Positions 16,495-25,700 of a stretch of DNA of 64,000 nucleotides are shown piece by piece. The stretch is from positions 310,001 through 374,000 of the forward strand of contig NZ_CP139779.1 in the NCBI RefSeq assembly GCF_034421375.1, given 5' to 3'. Every line of letters starts with the position of its first letter. The first letter of the stretch is position 1. The translations under genes were made by a program, and so were the position numbers. Origin of the DNA: Microbacterium invictum (GTDB lineage Bacteria > Actinomycetota > Actinomycetes > Actinomycetales > Microbacteriaceae). Below the pieces are notes generated by a model. The model worked only from the letters and a program-made list of their open reading frames with translations. It was not told the DNA's origin and ran no database searches.

Positions 16495-17525
16495 CACCGC
16501 TCAGCGAGTTGGCCTCCTTCGCCGCTGGTGCGCAACGACGACCTGCGGCTCCTGGACGTGCCTCGAGACCGATCGACCCGTGGCTCATCGGGATATGCAT
16601 GCACCCGTTCCGCCCCGTCGACCGTCATGGTGTTGCGCTGCACGACGCACCTGCCGAGCGGTGGGACGAGCTCTTCCGCGACGTGAGTCGCGCCGGTTTC
16701 ACGGCGCTCGAGATCGCGGACAGCCACATCCGACCAGCCGACCTGACCACCTCGCGGCGTAACGAGCTCCTTTCTATCGCCGCAGACAACGACGTGACGC
16801 TGCTGTCCGTCCACGTGCAGCGCCAGAGCGTCATCCAAGCCGGCGTTGGTGAAGCCAATCTGGCCTACGCCCACCGAACCATCGACGCGATCGCGGAAAT
16901 GGGGATGCAGGTCCTCTCCACCGGACTGCATCAGCCGTTGACAGCCGCGCAACGAGACGCCGCATGGTTCTGGACTGTTCCTGGTCACGCGGATCCTCGG
17001 GACGAAGACATTCGAGCCCTCGCCGTGAAGCGGTTGCGCGGACTGGGACGCCATGCGGCCGAGGTGGGTATCCCAATCTCCCTCGAGATGTACGAGGACA
17101 CCTACCTGGGAACCGCCGACAGTGCGGTCCGGCTGCTCGAGGAAATCGGCCTGGACAACGTCGGCCTGAACCCGGACATCGGCAATCTGATCCGCCTGCA
17201 CCGACCGATTGAGGACTGGCGGGCAGCGTACGAAAAAACCCTGCCGTACGCGAACTACTGGCACATGAAGAACTACGCCCGCGACGAGATCGGCGGCGGT
17301 CAGGCATACAGCTGCGTGCCCACCACCCTCGAACTCGGTTTCATCAACTACCGCGACGTCGTACGCACCGCAGTCCAGGGCGGATACCGAGGCCCCTTCC
17401 TGATGGAGCACTACGGCGGCGACAGCCTCGGGGTCAGCGCGACCAACAGACGGTACCTCCAAGATCTGCTCGCGTCCGACGCCTCACCCCGCAAGCATGA
17501 ACCACTCGCCCTACGAAGGAGATGA
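16491..17525 (+). CDS. Xylose-isomerase-like TIM-barrel sugar isomerase/epimerase
   Basis: The product is 344 aa of the AP-endonuclease-2/xylose-isomerase-like superfamily. Signals are LEIADSHI, the first metal-ligand Glu in ISLEMYED near residue 200, NVGLNPDIGN (Asp), YWHMKNY (His) and the last Glu in FLMEHYG. Such proteins isomerise or epimerise keto sugars or keto-sugar acids, and some are dehydratases. It overlaps the ROK gene by 4 bp and the 3-hydroxyacid dehydrogenase gene by 4 bp, so it is probably used in the same pathway. The substrate is not inferable from sequence alone. Confidence 0.8.
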   Translation: MTPLSELASFAAGAQRRPAAPGRASRPIDPWLIGICMHPFRPVDRHGVALHDAPAERWDELFRDVSRAGFTALEIADSHIRPADLTTSRRNELLSIAADNDVTLLSVHVQRQSVIQAGVGEANLAYAHRTIDAIAEMGMQVLSTGLHQPLTAAQRDAAWFWTVPGHADPRDEDIRALAVKRLRGLGRHAAEVGIPISLEMYEDTYLGTADSAVRLLEEIGLDNVGLNPDIGNLIRLHRPIEDWRAAYEKTLPYANYWHMKNYARDEIGGGQAYSCVPTTLELGFINYRDVVRTAVQGGYRGPFLMEHYGGDSLGVSATNRRYLQDLLASDASPRKHEPLALRRR

Positions 17526-18508
17526 CGATGACCAACCGAGAGACGCGGTCCGTGTATGCCGTGGTCGGCAGTGGATACATGGGCGGGGGAATTGCCCAGG
17601 CCCTCGCACTATCCGGAGCAGAGGTGCGGGTCGCCGACGTCGACCTAGAGGTGGCACGAAGCAACCGCGAACGGCTGATCACCGAAGCGCAGCAGTACAG
17701 TCGCGAGGGTCTCTTCCCGGATCATGCCGCGGACACCATCGCCGAACAGCTCACCGCGGCCACGGTCGAAGACGCCGTGGTTGGTGCGAGCTTCATCGAA
17801 GAGGCGGTCCCGGAGAAGATCCAGATCAAGCACACCACGCTGGCACGTATCTCCGCCGCTGCAGATCCCACCGCGATCATCGGAACCAACACCTCGACGA
17901 TCCTCATCCGGGAACTTGCCGAGGCGGTGACGAACCCGGCCCGGTTCCTCGGCGTCCACTTCTCCAATCCGGCACCGTTCATCCCCGGCGTCGAGCTGAT
18001 CCCGCACGACCATACGAAGCCGTCCGTTGTGGCGTCGGTAGAGAGGATCATCGAATCCACAGGCAAGCAGATCGCAGTGGTGAAGGATGCCGTCGGGTTC
18101 GTGCTGAACCGCCTGCAGTACGCGCTGTTCCACGAGGCCACACAACTCGTGGAGGAGGGCGTCGCAACGCCCGACGACATCGACACCATCGTGCGGACCA
18201 CTTTCGGCTTCCGGCTTCCGTTCTTCGGGCCGTTCGCGATTGCCGACATGGCCGGCCTGGACGTCTACGCATTCTGTTATGCCTCGTTGCAGACCGCATT
18301 CCCTGAGAGGTTCGCCACTCCGCAGATCCTGAAGGAGCTGGTCGATGCGGGAGCGCTCGGAACGAAGTCCGGCGCCGGGTTCCTCGACATCCCAGCAGAC
18401 CGCACCCATGAGCTGACCGCCTACCGCAATAAGGCATACGTCGCCATGGGTGAACTGCTGCGCGAACTCGGACCCGCTCCTGCGCGGGTGGCCGAGCGGG
18501 GGCGCTGA
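17522..18508 (+). CDS. 3-hydroxyacyl-CoA-dehydrogenase-family 3-hydroxyacid dehydrogenase
   Basis: The product is 328 aa. The Rossmann motif is GSGYMGGGIAQ, the catalytic-His motif GVHFSNPAPFIPGVELI near residue 145, and the C-terminal helical domain contains DAVGFVLNRLQ. The family includes L-gulonate 3-dehydrogenase, which makes a 3-keto acid that loses CO2 to a pentulose. The carbohydrate setting makes a sugar-acid substrate more likely than an acyl-CoA. Two ATGs lie at 17522 and 17528 after AAGGAG. An erythrulose-kinase-type gene follows 5 bp later. That suggests (inference) oxidation of a pentonate at C3, with decarboxylation giving a tetrulose. Confidence 0.75.
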   Translation: MTMTNRETRSVYAVVGSGYMGGGIAQALALSGAEVRVADVDLEVARSNRERLITEAQQYSREGLFPDHAADTIAEQLTAATVEDAVVGASFIEEAVPEKIQIKHTTLARISAAADPTAIIGTNTSTILIRELAEAVTNPARFLGVHFSNPAPFIPGVELIPHDHTKPSVVASVERIIESTGKQIAVVKDAVGFVLNRLQYALFHEATQLVEEGVATPDDIDTIVRTTFGFRLPFFGPFAIADMAGLDVYAFCYASLQTAFPERFATPQILKELVDAGALGTKSGAGFLDIPADRTHELTAYRNKAYVAMGELLRELGPAPARVAERGR

Positions 18509-18513
18509 TCTCC

Positions 18514-20256
18514 ATGACGCGCCTGTGGAACGATCCGTCTGCGTTTGCGAACGAGATGATCGACGGCTTCGTGGCCGCGCACGGCCGCTACGTCCGGCGC
18601 GTAACCGGCGGAGTGGTGCGCAGCACCGTGAGCCCTGCCGGCCAGGTCGCGGTGGTCGTGGGCGGCGGGTCGGGCCACTATCCCTCGTTCGGCGGGCTCG
18701 TCGGACAGGGCCTCGCGCACGGTGCCACGATGGGAAACCTGTTCGCGTCGCCGTCGACGCAGCAGATCTATGCGGTGGCGAAGGCTTCGGAAAACGGCGG
18801 CGGCGTGTTCCTCAGTTACGGCAACTATGCCGGCGATGTGCTCAACTTCGACGCAGCTCAGACGCGCCTGCGCGCCGAGGGCATCCGGTGCGAGACCGTC
18901 ACCGTGACCGACGACATCTCCAGCGCCCCCGCCGACGAGGCGCACACCCGTCGGGGTATCGCGGGCGGTCTCACCGTCTTCCGCACCGCCGCTGCGGCAG
19001 CCGAGGCGGGCTACAGCCTGCCCGACGTGACCCGCGCGGCGCGCCTTGCGAATGACCGCTGTCGGTCGTTCGGCGTCGCCTTCACCGGGTGCACGCTGCC
19101 CGGCGCAGATCAACCCCTCTTCAGGGTGCCGGAAGGTCGCATGGCCATCGGGCTCGGCATCCACGGTGAGGCGGGTCTCGATGAGACCGACGTCCCCACC
19201 GCGGACGAGCTCGCGGAACTTCTCGTGTCGAGGCTGCTCGCCGAGCGTCCGGCGAGTGCCGACGCGCGAGTCGTACCGATCCTGAACGGACTGGGCTCGG
19301 TCAAGTACGAGGAGATGTTCATCGTCTACCGGCGCATCGCTGAGCTTCTGGAGGCTGTCGGACTCGAGATCGTCGACCCGCACGTGGGCGAGTACTGCAC
19401 GAGCTTCGACATGGCGGGCACCTCGCTCACTCTGTTCTGGCTCGACGATGAGCTCGCCGATCTCTGGGAGACCCCCGTGGATACTCCCGCGTACCGGCGC
19501 GGATCTGTCGTCCGCGCGCAGCAGCATGCGGACGCCCCTGTCGCCGTCGTTGCCAGGGACGAGGTCATCGCTCCCGGCGATGAGGGGTCGCGAGCCGTCG
19601 CCAAGACGGTGGTCGCCGCCGTGCAGGCGATCGTCGAGACGCTCGATGCGAATGTCGACGAACTCGGCCGGATGGACGCGATCGCGGGCGACGGAGACCA
19701 CGGCATCGGCATGCAGCGGGGGTCGCACGCCGCACTGGCAGCGGCGCTCGCGGCGGCCGGCGCCGGTGCGGGCGCCGGGACGACTCTCTCCCACGCGGCG
19801 GATGCCTGGGCCGATCGCGCCGGTGGCAGTTCGGGCGCGCTCTGGGGAGTGATGCTGCGCGCCGTTGCCGCCCAGCTCGGAGATCAGGGCGGTCCCGATG
19901 CCGCCGCCGTCGCGACCGGTGTGGCTGCAGCATCGCGCGAGGTCACCGACTACGGCAAGGCCGAGGTCGGCGACAAGACTCTCGTCGACGCCCTCGTTCC
20001 GTTCAGCTCCACGCTTTGGCAAGAGGTTGCCGCTGGAGCATCCCTCACCGACGCATGGTGCGCGGCCGCGGCCGCCGCGACGCGAGCGGCTGCGGCGACG
20101 GCGGATCTGATCTCCCGCGTAGGCCGTGCTCGCACGCACGGACAGAGCAGCCTCGGAACCCCGGACCCGGGCGCGCACTCGCTCGCGCTCATTGTGACTG
20201 CCGTGGGCGACCTGCTCGCGGCCCGAACCTCAGTGGCGGGGAGCGCGCATGCCTGA
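18514..20256 (+). CDS. lerK: Dihydroxyacetone-kinase-family kinase, probable L-erythrulose kinase
   Basis: The product is 580 aa and fuses DhaK and DhaL domains in one ATP-dependent chain. The DhaK part contains [14 protein letters not shown] (ketose site), [11 protein letters not shown] and the region around His of GLGIHGEAG, where the substrate is held covalently in this family. After a linker near residue 345, DhaL shows [17 protein letters not shown] (Mg-binding aspartates) and [10 protein letters not shown]. Mycobacterium smegmatis LerK has the same build and neighbours, and phosphorylates L-erythrulose. The following RpiB- and TIM-type genes are its expected partners, with which it overlaps by 8 bp. 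Dihydroxyacetone kinase is the alternative. Confidence 0.8.
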   Translation: MTRLWNDPSAFANEMIDGFVAAHGRYVRRVTGGVVRSTVSPAGQVAVVVGGGSGHYPSFGGLVGQGLAHGATMGNLFASPSTQQIYAVAKASENGGGVFLSYGNYAGDVLNFDAAQTRLRAEGIRCETVTVTDDISSAPADEAHTRRGIAGGLTVFRTAAAAAEAGYSLPDVTRAARLANDRCRSFGVAFTGCTLPGADQPLFRVPEGRMAIGLGIHGEAGLDETDVPTADELAELLVSRLLAERPASADARVVPILNGLGSVKYEEMFIVYRRIAELLEAVGLEIVDPHVGEYCTSFDMAGTSLTLFWLDDELADLWETPVDTPAYRRGSVVRAQQHADAPVAVVARDEVIAPGDEGSRAVAKTVVAAVQAIVETLDANVDELGRMDAIAGDGDHGIGMQRGSHAALAAALAAAGAGAGAGTTLSHAADAWADRAGGSSGALWGVMLRAVAAQLGDQGGPDAAAVATGVAAASREVTDYGKAEVGDKTLVDALVPFSSTLWQEVAAGASLTDAWCAAAAAATRAAAATADLISRVGRARTHGQSSLGTPDPGAHSLALIVTAVGDLLAARTSVAGSAHA

Positions 20257-20719
20257 ACCCCTGCGAGTCGTGATCGGCTCCGACGACGCCGGCTTCGACT
20301 ACAAGGAGATTTTCAAGAAGGATCTCGAGCAGAACGCCGGCGTTGTGTCCGTCGTCGACGTGGGTGTGGACGCCGAGGGGCATACGCCCTATCCGAGGGT
20401 GGCAATCGAGGCTGCTCAGCGCGTCGCGGCCGGTGATGCCGACCGCGCGCTGCTCATCTGCGGGACCGGGCTCGGGGTCGCGATCGCGGCCAACAAGGTT
20501 CCCGGGATCCGCGCTGTCACGGCGCACGACAGCTTCTCCGTCGAGCGTGGCGTGCTCTCCAACAACGCGCAGGTCCTCACACTGGGACAGCGCGTCGTCG
20601 GCATCGAACTCGCCCGCCGTCTGGTCCGCGAGTGGCTCACCTACCGATTCGATGCCTCTTCGGCCTCCGCCGACAAGGTCGCCGTCATCGACGAGTTCGA
20701 GGTCACGGGTACCTGTTGA
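20249..20719 (+). CDS. RpiB/LacAB-family isomerase, probable erythrulose 4-phosphate isomerase
   Basis: The product is 156 aa. RpiB/EryI hallmarks are the opening [14 protein letters not shown], the active-site [13 protein letters not shown] with its cysteine, and [28 protein letters not shown]. Members interconvert D-erythrulose 4-phosphate and D-erythrose 4-phosphate (EryI, DerI) or ribose/ribulose 5-phosphates. Lying between the kinase and TIM-like genes with overlapping starts and stops, it most likely performs the last step of a tetrulose pathway into erythrose 4-phosphate. Confidence 0.82.
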   Translation: MPEPLRVVIGSDDAGFDYKEIFKKDLEQNAGVVSVVDVGVDAEGHTPYPRVAIEAAQRVAAGDADRALLICGTGLGVAIAANKVPGIRAVTAHDSFSVERGVLSNNAQVLTLGQRVVGIELARRLVREWLTYRFDASSASADKVAVIDEFEVTGTC

Positions 20720-21525
20720 TGTCCGCGCAGATCACCGTGGCTGTGAGCCTCAAGACGTACTTCGGGCAGGCGCGAGCGCGCGCATGGTTCGCAGAAGTCG
20801 CTCCGCGCGCGTCCGCGCATCCTGCCGTTTTGGGCGGGGACGTCCGCCTCATCGTCATACCTACCTATCTGCAGATCGCCCCCGCACTCGACGCCTTCGC
20901 CGGCACCGCGGTGCTTGTCGGTGCTCAGGATGTGTCGGCTTTCGGCCCAGGCCCGTACACGGGCGAGGTGACTGCTTCCGAGTTGGCGGAGCTCGGCGTG
21001 ACGGTCGCCGAGGTCGGCCACGCCGAGCGCAGACGACTCTTCGACGAGTCCGACGGCGTGACGGCCGCGAAAGCGAGCGCAGCTCTCGCCCACGGTGTGA
21101 TTCCGGTGGTGTGCATCGGTGAGAGCGAGCGACTCGGCGGCCCTGCGGCCGCGCTCGCCAACGTCGAGCAGCTCACGGCCAACCTCAGGGGACTTGCTGC
21201 AGGACCAGTGATCGTGGCCTACGAGCCGACCTGGGCCATCGGGGCTGCGGAGCCGGCCCCCGAGGAGCACATCGCGGCCGTGACGCGTGCTCTTCGAGGA
21301 GCCCTGAACGCGGACGCCGCTCGCGTCGACAGCGTCGTCATCTACGGAGGCTCGGCGCGCCCCGGACTGCTCACCGGTCTCGGTGACAGCGTTGACGGGC
21401 TCTTCCTGGGTCGCTTCGCGCACGACCCCGGCGCCCTCATCGCAGTGCTGGACGAAGCAGCCGCTCTTGCCGATGAGCGCCGCATCCTCACGCCTTGCGC
21501 GTCCGACGGATGGCGGACGAGCTGA
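20719..21525 (+). CDS. Triose-phosphate-isomerase-family enzyme, probable erythrulose 1-phosphate isomerase
   Basis: The product is 268 aa; ATG 20719 overlaps the preceding TGA. Catalytic residues are all visible: Lys in VSLKTYF, His in EVGHAERR, Glu in YEPTWAIG, and the phosphate loop YGGSARP. In erythritol pathways EryH/LerI converts L-erythrulose 1-phosphate to D-erythrulose 4-phosphate, the substrate of the RpiB-type partner. Its placement here argues for that role and not for glycolytic TIM, whose gene normally sits with gap and pgk. Confidence 0.82.
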   Translation: MSAQITVAVSLKTYFGQARARAWFAEVAPRASAHPAVLGGDVRLIVIPTYLQIAPALDAFAGTAVLVGAQDVSAFGPGPYTGEVTASELAELGVTVAEVGHAERRRLFDESDGVTAAKASAALAHGVIPVVCIGESERLGGPAAALANVEQLTANLRGLAAGPVIVAYEPTWAIGAAEPAPEEHIAAVTRALRGALNADAARVDSVVIYGGSARPGLLTGLGDSVDGLFLGRFAHDPGALIAVLDEAAALADERRILTPCASDGWRTS

Positions 21526-22244
21526 TGACGAGCGCGGAACTGCAGGCAGCGATCGACGCGGTGCGCGCCGACACGGCGGCCCTCCACGCCCAGCTGGTGC
21601 GTTACAACCTGATCGTGTGGACCGGCGGAAACGTATCGGGCCGGGTGCCCGGTGCGGACCTGTTCGTGATCAAGCCGTCGGGGGTCTCGTATGACGACCT
21701 GGCGCCGGAGAACATGATCCTGTGCGACCTGAACGGCAACGTCGTGCCGGGGACGCCGGGCAGCGACCGCAGCCCGTCGAGCGACACCGCCGCGCACGCG
21801 TACGTGTACCGGAATATGCCCGGTGTCGGGGGAGTGGTGCACACCCACTCGACGTTCGCGGTGGCGTGGGCGGCGCGCGGCGAGGAGATCCCGTGCGTGA
21901 TCACGGCGATGGCCGACGAGTTCGGCGGGCCGATCCCGATCGGTCCGTTCGCGATCATCGGCGACGACTCGATCGGCCGCGGAATCGTCGAGACGCTGAC
22001 CGGCCACCGCTCGCGCGCGGTGCTGATGCAGAACCACGGGCCGTTCACCATCGGGGTCTCGGCCAAGGATGCGGTCAAGGCCGCGGTGATGGTCGAGGAT
22101 GTCGCCCGCACGGTGCATTTCGCGCGTGAGGCCGGGCCGCTGATCCCGATTCCGCAGGAGGCGATCGACCGCCTCTACGACCGTTACCAAAACGTCTACG
22201 GCCAGTCCACGGACGCGCGCCGCGACGCGGAGGAGACCCCGTGA
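21525..22244 (+). CDS. araD: Class II aldolase / L-ribulose-5-phosphate 4-epimerase
   Basis: The product is 239 aa; ATG 21525 overlaps the upstream TGA. AraD/FucA fold: GGNVSGRVPGADLFVIKPSG, the serine pocket, zinc ligands in VHTHSTFAVAWA, and NHGPFTIG near the third histidine. L-ribulose 5-phosphate 4-epimerase is preferred because ribulokinase and arabinose isomerase genes follow with overlapping ends. The order araD-araB-araA differs from E. coli araBAD. A tetrulose-phosphate or apulose-type aldolase cannot be excluded given the genes upstream. Confidence 0.85.
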   Translation: MTSAELQAAIDAVRADTAALHAQLVRYNLIVWTGGNVSGRVPGADLFVIKPSGVSYDDLAPENMILCDLNGNVVPGTPGSDRSPSSDTAAHAYVYRNMPGVGGVVHTHSTFAVAWAARGEEIPCVITAMADEFGGPIPIGPFAIIGDDSIGRGIVETLTGHRSRAVLMQNHGPFTIGVSAKDAVKAAVMVEDVARTVHFAREAGPLIPIPQEAIDRLYDRYQNVYGQSTDARRDAEETP

Positions 22245-23866
22245 CGGCGGGCATCGCGCAGGCGATCCGCGACGGTCGCGCGGTGCTGGGCATCGAGCTC
22301 GGCTCGACCCGCATCAAGGCGTGCCTCGTGCTGGCCGACGACCCGTCGACGGTGCTCGCGGTGGGGAACCACGCGTGGGAGAACCGGTTCGTCGACCGGC
22401 TGTGGACGTACGCGATCGACGATGTGTGGGCGGGGCTGCAGGCGGCCTACGCCGACCTGGTCGCCGACGTCGGCGACCGCTACGACGTCGCGCTCGAGTC
22501 GCTGGCCGCGATCGGCGTGTCGGCGATGATGCACGGGTACCTGGCCTTCGGCGAGGACGGTGAGATTCTCACGGGGTTCCGCACGTGGCGCAACACCAAC
22601 ACCGACCGCTCGGCCGCGGTGCTGTCCGAGCTCTTCGGTCTCAACATCCCGCTGCGCTGGTCCATCGCCCACCTGTACCAGGCGGTGCTCGACGAGGAGC
22701 CGCACGTCACCGACGTGCGCTTCTTCACGACCCTCGCCGGCTACGTCCACTGGAAGCTCACTGGGCGCAAAGTGCTCGGCGTGGGCGACGCGTCGGGCAT
22801 GTTCCCCATCGACTCCGCCACACACGACTACGACGCCGGCCTGCTCGAGAAGTTCGACCGGCTCGTGTCCGGCTCCGGGTTGCGTCATCCGTTGATCGAC
22901 CTCCTGCCCGAGGCCCTTCGAGCCGGTCAGACGGCGGGCGAGCTGACCGCTTCGGGCGCTCTCCTGCTCGACCCGACGGGAATGCTCCACGCCGGCGCGC
23001 GCCTCTGCCCGCCGGAGGGCGATGCCGGAACGGGAATGGTGGCTACCAACTCGGTGGCCACCCGCACAGGCAACGTCAGCGCCGGCACGAGCATCTTCGC
23101 GATGGTCGTGCTCGAGCGTCCCCTCAAGAACGTGCATCACGAGCTCGATCTCGTGACCACGCCCGCAGGTGACGCGGTGGCGATGGTCCACTGCAACAAC
23201 GGCGCGAGCGAGCTGGCCGCGTGGGTCGGCCTGTTCATGAGGTTCTCCGCCGCCTCGGGCCAGCGTGTGACGGACGACGAAGTGTTCGACACGCTGTTTC
23301 GCGAGGCAATCGGGGGCGAGTCGGACGCGGGCGGCTTGCTTTCGTACAACCATCTCGCCGGTGAGCCGATCGCCGGCCTCGCCGAGGGCCGTCCGCTGTT
23401 CGTGCGCACGCCCGACAGTCGCTTCACCCTCGGCAACCTGATGCGGGCTCAGCTGTATGGCGTGTTCGGGACCCTGGCCCTCGGGATGCGCGTGCTAGCC
23501 GACGAAGGCGCAGAACTGGATCGCATGTTCGCTCACGGAGGTCTGTTCCGGACGGCGGACGTGGCCCAGCGGTTCCTCGCCGGCGCGCTCGACGTCCCGG
23601 TTTCGGTTGGAGCGACGGCTTCGGAGGGCGGGGCGTGGGGTATCGCCGTTCTCGCTGTGTTCCGTCACGTCGTTGCGCGAGGGGACACATCGGATCTCTC
23701 GTCGTTCCTCGATACCCGTGTGTTCGCGGGTGTCGACGTAAAGACCGTTATGCCCGATCCGGCGGACGTCAGCGGCTTCGCCGATTATCTCCACCGCTAC
23801 CGCCTCGGCCTCGCGGTCGAAGCATCCGCCGTCGCCACCCTCCGATCCGAAGGACTCGCACTCTAA
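22241..23866 (+). CDS. araB: FGGY carbohydrate kinase, L-ribulokinase
   Basis: The product is 541 aa; the GTG start 22241 overlaps the araD stop (GTGA). The FGGY N-domain begins with [15 protein letters not shown]. The phosphate loop region includes [21 protein letters not shown], and the C-domain contains [18 protein letters not shown] and [19 protein letters not shown]. It is close to AraB in length (E. coli 566 aa). Position between araD and araA supports phosphorylation of L-ribulose. Its stop overlaps the araA start by one base. Confidence 0.87.
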   Translation: MTAGIAQAIRDGRAVLGIELGSTRIKACLVLADDPSTVLAVGNHAWENRFVDRLWTYAIDDVWAGLQAAYADLVADVGDRYDVALESLAAIGVSAMMHGYLAFGEDGEILTGFRTWRNTNTDRSAAVLSELFGLNIPLRWSIAHLYQAVLDEEPHVTDVRFFTTLAGYVHWKLTGRKVLGVGDASGMFPIDSATHDYDAGLLEKFDRLVSGSGLRHPLIDLLPEALRAGQTAGELTASGALLLDPTGMLHAGARLCPPEGDAGTGMVATNSVATRTGNVSAGTSIFAMVVLERPLKNVHHELDLVTTPAGDAVAMVHCNNGASELAAWVGLFMRFSAASGQRVTDDEVFDTLFREAIGGESDAGGLLSYNHLAGEPIAGLAEGRPLFVRTPDSRFTLGNLMRAQLYGVFGTLALGMRVLADEGAELDRMFAHGGLFRTADVAQRFLAGALDVPVSVGATASEGGAWGIAVLAVFRHVVARGDTSDLSSFLDTRVFAGVDVKTVMPDPADVSGFADYLHRYRLGLAVEASAVATLRSEGLAL

Positions 23867-25377
23867 TGACCCGTCAGCCCCTCGTCACCTCTCTCGATCA
23901 GTACGAGGTGTGGTTCGTCACCGGCAGCCAGAATCTCTACGGCGAGGAGACGCTGCGTCAGGTCGCCGAGCAGTCGCAGGCGGTCGCCGAGGGGCCCGCC
24001 GGTCTTCCCGTTAAGGTCGTATGGAAGCCGGTCCTGAAGGACTCCGACTCGATCCGCCGCCTCGCGCTGGAGGTCAACGGCCGTGACGACGTGGTCGGCG
24101 TGATCGCGTGGATGCACACCTTCAGCCCGGCGAAGATGTGGATCTCGGGGCTGGATGCGCTGCAGAAGCCGCTGCTGCACCTGCACACGCAGGCCAACGT
24201 GGAGCTGCCGTGGGCGGATATCGACTTCGACTTCATGAACCTCAACCAGGCCGCGCACGGCGACCGCGAGTTCGGCTACATCCAGACCCGCCTCGGCGTG
24301 GCCCGCAAGACCGTCGTCGGCCACGTGTCGAACCCGGTGGTCGTCCGGCAGGTCGAGGACTGGCAGCGCGCGGCGGCGGGCTGGGCGGCCGTGCGGACCC
24401 TGAAGCTCGCGCGGTTCGGCGACAACATGCGCTACGTCGCGGTCACCGAGGGTGACAAGACCGAGGCGGAGATCCGCTTCGGGGTGCAGGTCAACACGTG
24501 GGGTGTGAACGGGCTGATCGAGGCGGTCGAGGCCGCGACGGATGCCGACATCGACGTGCTCGTGCAGGTCTACCTCGACTCCTACGACGTCGCCGACGAC
24601 CTCAAGCCCGGCGCGGAGCGGCACCAGTCGCTGCGCGACGGCGCCGCCATCGAGCTCGGGTTGCGTTCGTTCCTCGAAGAGGGCGGCTTCGGCGCGTTCA
24701 CGACCTCGTTCGAGGACCTCGGCACCCTCAAGCAGCTCCCCGGTCTCGCGGTGCAGCGGCTCATGGCCGAGGGGTATGGATTCGGTGCCGAGGGCGACTG
24801 GAAGACCGCGATCCTGGTGCGGGTGGCCAACGTCATGGGTGCGGGCCTTCCCGGCGGCGCGTCGCTGATGGAGGACTACACCTACGACCTCGTCCCCGGC
24901 TCCGAGCGCATCCTCGGCGCCCACATGCTCGAGGTCTCCCCGTCGCTCACGTCGGCCAAACCGCGCCTCGAGGTGCACCCGCTCGGCATCGGCGGCAAGG
25001 ACGACCCGGTGCGGCTGGTGTTCACCGCCGACCCCAGCCCCGCCCTCGTGGTCGCGATGAGCGACATGCGCGACCGCTTCCGCCTGGTCGCTAACGTCGT
25101 GCAGAACGTCGACGCCCCCGACCTGCCGAAGCTGCCCGTCGGCCGCGCCGTCTGGGAGCCGGCGCCCGACTTCCCCACGAGCGCCGCGTGCTGGCTCGCC
25201 GCCGGCGCCGCCCACCACACCGTGATGACCACCGCGGTGGGCATCGAGGTGTTCCGCGACTTCGCCGAGATCGCCAAGTCCGAACTCGTCGTGATCGACG
25301 AAGACACCACCGTGCGCTCGTTCCAGCGCGAGCTTCGGTGGAACCAGGCGTACTACCGACTCGCCCAGGGCATCTGA
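23866..25377 (+). CDS. araA: L-arabinose isomerase
   Basis: The product is 503 aa, the usual AraA length. ATG 23866 shares its first A with the kinase stop. Family landmarks: [19 protein letters not shown] at the N-terminus, [38 protein letters not shown], and the metal-site residues in [26 protein letters not shown]-terminal [19 protein letters not shown] is typical. It converts L-arabinose to L-ribulose in the cytosol. Note that L-arabinose could also enter the oxidative genes upstream. Confidence 0.95.
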   Translation: MTRQPLVTSLDQYEVWFVTGSQNLYGEETLRQVAEQSQAVAEGPAGLPVKVVWKPVLKDSDSIRRLALEVNGRDDVVGVIAWMHTFSPAKMWISGLDALQKPLLHLHTQANVELPWADIDFDFMNLNQAAHGDREFGYIQTRLGVARKTVVGHVSNPVVVRQVEDWQRAAAGWAAVRTLKLARFGDNMRYVAVTEGDKTEAEIRFGVQVNTWGVNGLIEAVEAATDADIDVLVQVYLDSYDVADDLKPGAERHQSLRDGAAIELGLRSFLEEGGFGAFTTSFEDLGTLKQLPGLAVQRLMAEGYGFGAEGDWKTAILVRVANVMGAGLPGGASLMEDYTYDLVPGSERILGAHMLEVSPSLTSAKPRLEVHPLGIGGKDDPVRLVFTADPSPALVVAMSDMRDRFRLVANVVQNVDAPDLPKLPVGRAVWEPAPDFPTSAACWLAAGAAHHTVMTTAVGIEVFRDFAEIAKSELVVIDEDTTVRSFQRELRWNQAYYRLAQGI

Positions 25378-25407
25378 GCGAGCGCACAGCCGAGAGCACA
25401 GCGAATC

Positions 25408-25626
25408 ATGGCCGTCGACAACGATCTCCCCGAAGTGGTCCCCACCATCTACGATGTTGCCCTTCTCGCCGGCGTCTCGCACATGACCGTGTCCCGAGTG
25501 ATCAACGGTGCCGGCCACGTCCGCGAACGAACGAGAAACAACGTGATCGATGCGATGCGCACACTGAACTACGTCCCGAACGCGGCCGCTCAGGAGCTTG
25601 CGCGGCGACAGTCCAAGAAGGTGTAA
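25408..25626 (+). pseudogene. LacI-family regulator truncated after DNA-binding domain
   Basis: The product is 72 aa. It encodes a complete LacI helix-turn-helix (TIYDVALLAGVSHMTVSRVI, then NGAGHVRERTRNNVIDAM) and the hinge-helix start (AAAQELARRQSKK), then a TAA stop at 25624-25626. Full-length relatives continue with about 260 residues of sugar-binding domain, and no trace of it follows. The break falls between the arabinose block and the next locus, so a deletion or recombination junction is likely. A short stand-alone DNA-binding protein is possible but would lack effector control and the dimer interface. Confidence 0.75.
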
Positions 25627-25700
25627 GGCGCCCAGCGGCAGGTCGCAGTGCGATTCAAGATTCCTCGCGTTGGCCCCCGCACGGCCGGGAGAGGCCGCCC

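Noticed and set aside
18421..20178. A 585-residue minus-strand frame opposite the erythrulose kinase gene
   Set aside because: The plus-strand kinase has complete DhaK and DhaL motifs and coupled neighbours. The antisense frame has none.
20719..21525. The TIM-family gene as the glycolytic triose-phosphate isomerase
   Set aside because: It is embedded by overlapping codons in a kinase/RpiB cassette of erythrulose type and is away from gap and pgk, so the EryH/LerI role is preferred.
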